A stretch of 64,000 bases of DNA from Pyrrhosoma nymphula. Taxonomy: Eukaryota > Arthropoda > Insecta > Odonata > Coenagrionidae. The position numbers were made by a program, and so were the translations under genes. The stretch's first letter is position 1. Every line of letters begins with the position of its first letter. Of the stretch, positions 55,871 through 64,000 are shown one piece after another. The stretch spans positions 146,207,266-146,271,265 of the forward strand of contig OY754329.1 in the NCBI GenBank assembly GCA_963573305.1. Reading direction: 5' to 3'. The notes below the pieces were generated by a model. It did no database searches and had not been told where the DNA came from. It was given only the letters and a program-made list of their open reading frames with translations.

Positions 55871-56103
55871 AATAGACCCTTGAGTAAAAAAATTGCTATC
55901 CACTACTTCATGTAGGATTGCTGGAAAAATATTTTGTGAGAAGAAACCTACCATTTGGTTATTAACAAAGTAATTTCAGAAATTAGCAGTGCCACAAACA
56001 GACTGGTATTTTAACAAAGAAGAAAAATGGAATGAATTCGTTCCAATATTAATAAAGTATGGCCATGTAGTCTTATGCACTGATAAACAATAGCAGTGAT
56101 CAG

Positions 56104-56415
56104 CAGTGGCTTACGCAGGATTGACTTTTGGGGGGGGGGGTTGAATTCTGGGGGGAGGGGTTTTACTTCTGGGGGTGGGGGTTTCATTAATATTTATGTG
56201 CATCATCATAAAATGATATTTGGATTATTATTCACTGAAACAATAATTAAATTAACATTCTCTTTGTGTGTAGAGAATTTAACTATGTATATGTATTTTT
56301 CAGTCCAATAAGCAAAATTCTAAATGCTAGTTCAGGTAAACGAACAAAAACGAATTCAAGTAAACATGTTTTTGGGGGGGGTTTAACCCCCCCCCCCCCT
56401 GCCCATACACCACTG
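56104..56415. mobile_element. hAT-type MITE (312 bp) with G/C-run ends
   Basis: Ends cagtggcttacgcagg and cctgcccatacaccactg are inverted; flanks gtgatcag (56096-56103) and atgatcag (56416-56423) form an 8-bp duplication with one change. Inside are runs of G and C next to each end. Confidence 0.8.
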
Positions 56416-57650
56416 ATGATCAGTATACAACAACATGATTTTATGAAATGCATGGGGTTTGTATAACAAAAATATGTCTCAATCTTGCTATCAGAAATCT
56501 TTTGGGTAATTTGAAAATATTTTACACATACAAGTACATAAATGTCGAGTCCCTCAAAATGGTAAAACAACCACAAATGCATGGATAAAAACTACACCAA
56601 AATGCATTGTCCAACTGGAAATCCACATTTTATGTGGAAAAATACAAGAACTAAACTCTCCCAATTAATGCCTTTTTGCAGCATTAAAAACAACCTTAAA
56701 AAATCATAAGTTACAACTACATGCAGCTCACACATTAAAGGCCTGAAATTCAGCAATGTAATAAGTAAAACATAATACAGTCATTACTTAAATTAAAGCT
56801 GTACCAAACAATACCTTCTATGTAAATGCCATATAATTAAATAACATTGAAAAGATTTTAATATGGAAAGAAAAAGAAAAATACCTAATAACACAGCATA
56901 GAAATATAAATTAAATTGTTCATGTTCTTGATTGGAGTTCTTGGAATGTTCATTTGAACAAGGGCATTGGCACCAATAATCAAGAAAGAGCTACAGATTC
57001 AATCTTAGCTGACAAAGAATTAAGGAGAGGCAGAAGGTCTAAGAGACCAAGAGACTACAGCGATTACATCCTGTAAACGGCACATCACAATTCAACACCC
57101 CTCCACCCAATAATTAGCACAATTATAAAATCCATTCAATGTTCACTTTCACAAATTTCCATGTAGATCTTCACAACACTCAAGCACTGACCAAAACATC
57201 ACAGACAAGAATTTGTATATCTCAGGGGATCGTAATTGAATTTTATATTTAGGTAGTAAAATATTATGTATCCCTTTAAAAATTACTGGTTCTGTACGTG
57301 TAGTGCCACAAGGACAATAAAGAGAGTGGATAAGAAAGATCAGAGAGGAAGGAAACACCATCAGCCAACATTCTACATATTTTTCTCTTGAGACATTGCA
57401 ATCCATTTATGTGGAGAATGTTAATTCAATATTAAAGATTGTATTCTGAAGTGCAGACATCAGGGTTGCTAGAGATCAGAAATTATGAAATTCCCCTCAA
57501 AATATTCATTTTTCCAGACAAAAATATCCGTTCTTTGGCAAGTTTCTATTTTAAAGATGGTGGACAAATTAGAGCACCACATATTTAAGTATGTTGTGTG
57601 GGAGAATAAAGTTTCCCAAACAAACAGAGAGCTGCCACTATCACTCTGGG

Positions 57651-57940
57651 CAGGGCTGTCCTTAGGATCAGTACAAATGAAAGTCAGGGGCCCTGTTACT
57701 TTGCATTCCCGTATTGATATACATAGTACCATCTTTTAAGCATACAAATTGGAAAGAAGGAAATTAACCAATAAACTGGCTAATGATTTCAAGAAATTTA
57801 CATACGTACTAAGTAGTAGGCTATTTTGGGTAATAGGTGGGTTTCCTTGCGCTGTCTGAAGGACTCAAGTCCAAGCGTAGGGCCTATGGGCACGGGGCAC
57901 AGTGAAGCGGCACCTGTTGCACTACCTAAGGACAGCACTG
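57651..57940. mobile_element. hAT-type MITE (290 bp)
   Basis: Ends cagggctgtccttagg and cctaaggacagcactg are inverted with one mismatch; flanks actctggg and actcaagg agree at six of eight positions. Confidence 0.75.
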
Positions 57941-59404
57941 ACTCAAGGGAGAAATCAGCTTCCTTTCTGATGGCATAGTATACTTAGGTCTCGGATACGA
58001 AATACTAGTATAGAATCTGAGGAGAAAAATATTTCATCTTCCTCAGCATGAGTGTTTAGGATAGGACCTAGAAAGTTTATTTTAGCAGCATAATTAATTT
58101 CTAAATGCCAAATAAGAGCTCCAATGCCTCATTCAAGCAAGGTACAAAACACCTTAAGTTATAGTATAGCATCAACATGTAGGTAGTGCCTAAAATGGTG
58201 CCACTCACTAATCGAAAACAATCAGATTTTGACCAGGAAAAGCAAATTACCAGGCTAATTTCTGATTTCCCAAGACTTTTCCAGGATTTCTAGACCTAGA
58301 GCAACCCTGATGTAAGTATATAAACACATTTGTCACTGAAACCACAAAAATATTGATCTCAGGCTTATGTTGGTTAGCGTCAACATTGCCACTTATTTCC
58401 CTTCAAGGCATGACGATTTCAGTACAAACATTCTTGATCATTCTAATGGTATTCTTATTGATTGATGAAAAATAAAACAATTGAAATGATATAAAGTTAC
58501 ATTCAACAATGAGGCACTACATCCCATTGACAGTATCCCCTTTGCTATGGAGTTGACTAATCCCAAGCAGGTCTAATACGACCAAATACTATTCCTAACA
58601 AAAGAAGTCATAATCACATAAAGCTATTTTAAAAGGGATACAGTTTTAACTCAAATCAATTGTAACATTAACTCTGAACCTACCCATACAGCATGGGGAA
58701 AAATATACTCATGTTCCCTTGGTCGAAATATGGGGTAAGGAATAAGTCGAAATTCACCCATTTTTACAAATGTTCTTCTGAAGTAAATTTCGGCCCTAAA
58801 TAACTGAACTTTTCCAGAAGTTAAAAATTATGCATATTTAAATGTCAGGGAATGCAACTTTGCTGTTTTTTTAACATTTCAATGGGAAAAACTGCATATG
58901 CATTAAAGATGGGCTATATTATTCCGTTAAGAAGAGATGTTACTTCAAGATACATCTACAAAAGAATTTGTCTATTCTGTACTCCTGAACATCATGAGAA
59001 CCTTATTTGAATAAAACGGGTAAATATATTTTTTACCAAAAACCGGTAACAAAAAAACAACAAATATTAACTAAATGGGTGAATATATATTTCCATGCCA
59101 TCGATACTTCATTATTTTAATTATACGATGCATTTGGGTACAATTGTAATGAACCAGAATTAATATTCTGTTCAATATTAATCAATATTAATATTTAATT
59201 CAGGTTCAATCAATATTATCTGCATTCGTAAGATTTTGACAGACATTTTCGAGCACATGTGAACATCTGAATTAATTTTTGGGTACCAAATATTCATAAA
59301 TAGTTTTTTCTAGGCCAATGCTAGAAGCAAAAATATAGAATCATTTATATTTACGGTCATGAATTTGGAGGAAACAAATTCTTTGCATTACATGCCTCTC
59401 AAGT

Positions 59405-59575
59405 ACCACCATGGCTGAGTGGGTTAAGGCGTTAGCAAAAAAGTATGAGTCCGCATCTAGGGTTCGCGGCTCCTCTGCGGCATATTTTTTTTCAGATAAA
59501 TATGAATCCAAACCAGCTGCAGATTTTGCTGGCAATGCCATCTAGTGGTCGTAATAATAATAATATTTAATTATC
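59405..59575 (+). mobile_element. tRNA-derived SINE, family D
   Basis: tggctgagtgggttaaggcg is a Leu/Ser-type tRNA A-box region, and gggttcgcggctcc stands where the B box would be. A body and an aataataataat tail follow. It is not a functional tRNA: the acceptor stem does not close. Confidence 0.7.
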
Positions 59576-61290
59576 TATTGGCAAGCATACATTTGCATGG
59601 AAATTTCTATCTTTGGCAACCGGGTTGTGATAGTGAACTTTCAGAGAGATTTGAACTAACACCTATGCCTTCATTAGCTCTTTGCCATGCATTTGTTTCA
59701 TCTGGTTTGGGGCCGAAAAACAACTGGAATTATGCGGGATTCATTCCAATATCTCACGTGTAAAAATTTTTTTACATAAGATAACCTCCATGTAACACGC
59801 GGCCTATAGACTATTTTGCGGCCTTTTGTGCTGTATGGGTGTTGACATCCAGTAAATGAATATGGCCATTCCAGAGAGCCTACTTAACCTTTGTCTTTTT
59901 CAAAAATATCATTATCCCATGGAACACATTATAACCAAAGCATACTATACCACTTAGGAAGTATATTAGGCACAAGTAGTGAGTTTCTCACCAAACAATG
60001 TACTTTGATCCTCATGTTATGCAATAAAAGTTTAAAATTTATTCACTGATTAACAACATTTTTGAAAGCAAATTCATATAAATTAATGCCTCAATAAAAA
60101 AGGAACAGGAAAAAATTATGAATTTCACACTGATGAAAAGCCCAGAATAGGTGCTTGCTGCGTGGATAGCAATTATGTATATGCAAGTAAGTAAATTAAG
60201 AATACTTCAAATTAAAAAATAAGCATTCTAAAGAATTAACTTTGTGGGATGCAAAGTTTTTATTTTGAAGTTTTCTTCATGCAGAAGTGAATTGAACTAA
60301 GGTTCAGCCTTGGCCATCAAAATCTGTAAGTAATTCGTACTCCAGAGATAACAAGAATATTTAGCAATAACGCATGCTGCAAATAAATATTATTTGAACA
60401 TAATAACTGAGATTTCAGAAATAAATGATGACCGCATGCAAAAATAGCACCAGTTAAAACAACTGTTGATTATGAGTACGATGCAAGCCTTCCAAATTAT
60501 TGAATTCAGATCTCGATGATCATTGACTAGGATCATATAAAATCTCAACTATAAAGTCTTCCTAGTAGAAGAATGACCAAAAAATTACAATAATAATCAG
60601 CAACGGATACCTGAGGGAAACTACGCAGTACTCACTGAAACCAAGAAATTAAAGTAAAATTCATGATTCTTTACCAAAATATTCATGAAACGTTTCATGA
60701 AAATTTTTACTTATGTACACCAACATTTCATTTTCTGCTAATTGTGAAACTTGGTTTTGAAACTACAAACAATCACAGAAATACGTGATCACAGACAAAC
60801 ATTTCACATAACCAACAACAGCTGAGTATTGCACACTCGATCTTATACACATGTAAAGATTTGCCAATGCATACAAATTAATATAAAATAGATATTTGTG
60901 GTATAAAAAATAGGGTTTCTTTTACATAGTGGTTTACAATCAAGTATTCCTCTCAGAGTCAAACTACTTTCACACTGCCTGTGATATCACTTGCACAATG
61001 AGAAAATGCAATATGACCAGCAATATTAGGATGCACTACATTTCCAATTTACTTCCTTATCAAAACTATAGGATTATGACTACACACGGATATGGCTAAT
61101 TGAAATTGAGCAGTCCACAGCTATTTTGACGACACATTAAGCTGATACTTTGGTATGTCTTCATTTTTATTCAAAACACGGCACTAAAATTCGATCAAGT
61201 TCAAAAATAAAATTAAAAGAAGGATACTAAAAATGACAGACAGTCCTCTGGATTAGATGACACTGCCAATGGTTGAATAAGGTGTGTTCA

Positions 61291-61625
61291 TTACAAAATC
61301 CTAGGTGGAATCTCTTTTGAACTCCATTTTTCATTTTTGGTGACATTGGATTTTGGAAAAATAACAAATAGTGAAAGCTGTATGGCAGATAGTATGCATC
61401 CAAGGGCATTTGGAATCTATAATTAAGGAGAAAAAAAAATAAGATAAGACTAATTTCAAGACTCATTTGTGGTCCCACGAATTAACTCTAATATAAAAAC
61501 CTTACCTGTACAAATTGGTCGTTTAGGAGAACACCATAAGTAAACCACTGGCAAGATACTACAAATGTAGTAACGATTAATGGAAATGGAAGAGTTTCAG
61601 CACTTTTGGTCCGGATTACTTGAGC
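61291..61625 (-). CDS. SWEET1-type sugar transporter (slv-like), last two exons only
   Basis: Two exons, 61625-61506 (40 codons, phase 0 at both ends, acceptor TTATTTCAG, donor GTAAGG) and 61416-61291 (41 codons plus TAA). The first encodes the start of the second MtN3/saliva repeat, with RTKSAETLPFP and WFTYGVLLND. The second encodes IPNALGCILSAIQLSLFVI, the last membrane helix, and a short hydrophilic tail. From memory these match the C-terminal third of animal SWEET1 transporters, which move glucose passively across plasma or Golgi membranes. The five N-terminal helices must lie on exons beyond 64000; I found none between 61626 and 64000. Confidence 0.85.
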
Positions 61626-61975
61626 CTGAAATAAAATAATTCAGTAGTGAACACTAATACTACAAAATTAAAGAGTTAAACTAACAAATAAATCACATAA
61701 ATCAATAAAAGTTCCATAAATCCAAAAATACCAACTCACTAAAAGGTGAAAACATTTTTTGCACTTTAAAATTCATTAAACTCAAAAACATTTTGTTTTT
61801 AAATAATTAACACAGATTTTTGATGAAGGACAATATGTACATGCAATGTGTAAGTTTCCAAATATTTAATTTGGTACTTTAAGGGAAGAAGATGATGTAA
61901 GATTTTGGGTTTTGCGGCAAAGGCGTATTTTTTCAGATTTCTAGGGTTTTACACTGGGTACTATGGTCCATGTTG

Positions 61976-62013
61976 GCTGACGTTTCAACACTCGAGTCTA
62001 GTGTCGTCCTCAG
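61976..62013 (-). ncRNA. Hammerhead-ribozyme-like core
   Basis: Minus strand: CTGAGGA, stem II ACACT-agactcg-AGTGT, then GAAACGTC. The conserved core and a 5-bp stem II are intact. Confidence 0.5.
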
Positions 62014-62040
62014 GTCAGAGGTGAACACCTTATCTCTGCC

Positions 62041-62080
62041 CTGAGGATCATACTAGACTTGAGTATCAAAACGTTAGTCA
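62041..62080 (+). ncRNA. Hammerhead-like core, GAAA box altered
   Basis: CTGAGGA, stem II ATACT-agacttg-AGTAT, then AAAACGTTAGTC; the G of GAAA is A. Stem II differs from the other arm by a paired T-A for C-G change. Confidence 0.4.
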
Positions 62081-62199
62081 ACATGAACCATAGTACCCAC
62101 TGTAAAACCAGAGAAATCCCTGGGAAGAAGATGGATATTTTAGTATAGCCGGAGATAAAAAAGGATTCATACAGGAATAACTCTGAACAATTATTTTTT

Positions 62200-62470
62200 T
62201 TTAAAGACCCCTCCCCCTCCTGGACATTGGAGTGTAAGGAACCCTTGCCCTGCTAACCACCACCACTGATATCCTATAACCCTACCCGTCCCCCAAACGT
62301 CGCTCTAACCATATTCCTGTCCCCAACATTCCTGTCTGTAGTATAGATTTCCCAAGACATATGTAAAATAATGTGCACCTGAAGATGAAACCTATGTGTT
62401 GAAACGAATAATACAAAATTGAAAAAATGGAGAAAATTATACATAGTGTGTATTATTATTCAAGATGAAT
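62200..62470 (+). mobile_element. Penelope-like 3' end remnant
   Basis: A C-rich stretch precedes ctgaagatg...gttgaaacg (62379-62406) and then aatggagaaaattatacata, resembling the 3' end of the 14.4-15.0 kb element. No coding part is recognised. Confidence 0.5.
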
Positions 62471-64000
62471 TTTCACATAATTAGTTGAAGCCTATTCCAT
62501 CAATTTATTCTGATTTCACATGTTGTTTTCAAGTAACTCTAACAAATTAAAAATACTTTTTTAACTATTCAAGTAAAATCACCTTGAGCTTTTCATGAAT
62601 TGAACAGAAACATACTTATTCCTAAAAGCACCCTCATACCTGGCAGTATAAATGTAACGCCTCACATGATTATTGGCCAAAAGCAAATTGGATTATAAGC
62701 AAAATGATTATTTAGTGGCCAAAGAATCATTAACACTGAATCTAAAGATACCTGGAAAATTATAAATACCTCCAGAAACAAACCCAGGAAGCAGTGTCAA
62801 CTCCAAGTTAATGATTCATCTGTTAGTACATACATATTAAATCTGATTTCTCCCTACTTGCCTCTAATTTTATAAATAACTTTTAACTTTTTCTATTCCA
62901 AAGCACAACTGCTCTCTTCATCTAGAAGTTGTCACTCCCAACCAATAAGTCCTTATTTATTTATTCCATTACAAAGACAAATTGAAATATGTAGGGCAGA
63001 ATCTAGGCACAAATGACTCATATTTGTGATAATGCCAATTTTTGCGAAAATAATGTGAATTTTGACGTTTATTCAATTTAATAAGATTTTGAAATATTTT
63101 TGTCATTTTGCACAACATTATAGTCTCCATAAATGCAGTAACTGCAATGAAAGATCGTCATATGGCAGAGATGAAAGCCACGGCTGCTAATATTAGGTTA
63201 TCTAAATAGAACTGCTGTTGAATATTGGAATATTCTAATACATATATGTATATATATCAAAATATGAGCTACCGGCAGGGCAGGTCGATTAAGACAGGGC
63301 CTCCACTTGCTTTTTATTCTATTATCACCATCCTATAATTTTTAGTCGCACTATTGTTTGGTGATAAAACTAAAACTCACTATGCAAAATTAAGGTGCAT
63401 ACATGTATATGCAACTCAACAATCACAGTGATAAAAAAGATGCTACCAGACCTATTTTTTCTTCAAAGCGATAGAAGCTCCCTCCAAATGAGTCACACAG
63501 ACAGGTATGGACATGAACCCACTTAGGGAGTTAAGTCACAGTTTCAACCCATCTCACATAATGTACACACTGCAAAGTTACTGATAAACCTTCCTCAGGT
63601 GGTATAGACTTCCTCGATCTTGCATCTTTATATGGGATTAATAGGCCAACTAATTCTAACTGTCATATTAACATAAATTGAAACTACTTTTATTCATTTG
63701 ATAATATTGAAAAAACTTAGGGCATGTTCCAAAATTCACCGCCATTTCTGCCATAAAACAGAATGTGAAGCAGTACTGCCACTACTATAGTAGCATGCAA
63801 TTTTGGAATGGTCGGCAGTAGCTTATTGCTTGCATGAAATTCTATGCATTGCCTCTTTACATGGTGATTTATTACAATCAGTTATGAATTAACACACTTG
63901 GGGGCCTGTAGGCAGTACAAGCAATGGGGCCCACGTTAATAAACAAGTCACAAGAGAAGAAAGGGGAAAACAATTCTCAGGACCTATAGGCAACTGCGCC

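Larger units (their letters stand above)
55225..61290 (-). other. Possible long 3' UTR of the SWEET gene
   Basis: No coding sequence is recognised between the SWEET stop and an AATAAA-type signal on the minus strand near 55230. The stretch holds two hAT MITEs, a SINE and an inverted repeat. Whether it is transcribed is unknown; other polyadenylation signals occur in between. Confidence 0.2.
61935..62125. repeat. Fold-back repeat, arms about 90 bp
   Basis: Arms meet near 62032. Shared blocks include ttttaca(c/g)tgggtactatgg and tcctcagg with complements. Each arm holds a hammerhead-like core. Confidence 0.88.
61626..64000. other. Probable SWEET intron with repeat remnants
   Basis: Upstream of the first visible SWEET exon. 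Apart from the fold-back and the Penelope-like end, no exon is recognised. Confidence 0.45.

Noticed and set aside
59405..59485. Functional tRNA-Leu or tRNA-Ser
   Set aside because: The A-box region is tRNA-like, but the T arm and acceptor stem do not close and a SINE-type tail follows.

Overview
This window looks like part of a TE-rich, AT-rich insect nuclear genome. It has GT-AG introns, an insect-type gustatory receptor (GR) family, a CYP2-clan cytochrome P450, the end of a SWEET sugar transporter gene, and arthropod-type SINEs, LINEs and Penelope-like elements. I cannot assign an order. All identifications come from reading the sequence and from memory of the families; no database search was run.

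Layout: 0-5 kb holds decayed non-LTR retrotransposon pieces and dispersed repeats shared with 42-44 kb. A small spliced gene candidate sits at 5.5-5.9 kb. From 9.4 to 23.6 kb on the minus strand lies one complete nine-exon P450 gene encoding 525 aa, closest from memory to the CYP305/CYP15 group. Its introns carry a hAT MITE, two fold-back repeats with hammerhead-like motifs, a hAT-like transposase fragment, a Penelope-like (PLE) fragment, a Harbinger-like MITE, a LINE, a 5S-derived SINE and a solo-LTR candidate. The 25-28 kb stretch is a nested PLE, SINE and DNA-transposon mosaic. The 30-35 kb stretch has a tRNA SINE whose 3' tail matches the LINE in the P450 gene, a recent 227-bp tandem duplication, an isolated GR exon and a minisatellite. 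The 38-40 kb stretch has a perfect 42-bp hairpin and another PLE.

From 41 to 51 kb is a minus-strand GR cluster: one copy with an intact large first exon (45.1-46.0 kb), one clear pseudogene (49.8-50.8 kb) and a third relic lacking exon 1. A 1.35-kb nearly palindromic transposon sits in the pseudogene's intron; the paralogous intron keeps the empty TA target. The 50.8-52.3 kb stretch is an R2-like retrotransposon remnant. The last two exons of a SWEET1-type gene lie at 61.3-61.6 kb on the minus strand; earlier exons are beyond the window. MITEs and an inverted repeat occupy 53-58 kb.

The most notable signals are: repeated hammerhead-ribozyme-like cores, several arranged as inverted pairs, one pair showing a compensatory stem change; two transposons sharing a core but carrying different terminal arrays; the long-TIR TA element with its empty site; and a SINE/LINE pair sharing a 3' tail.
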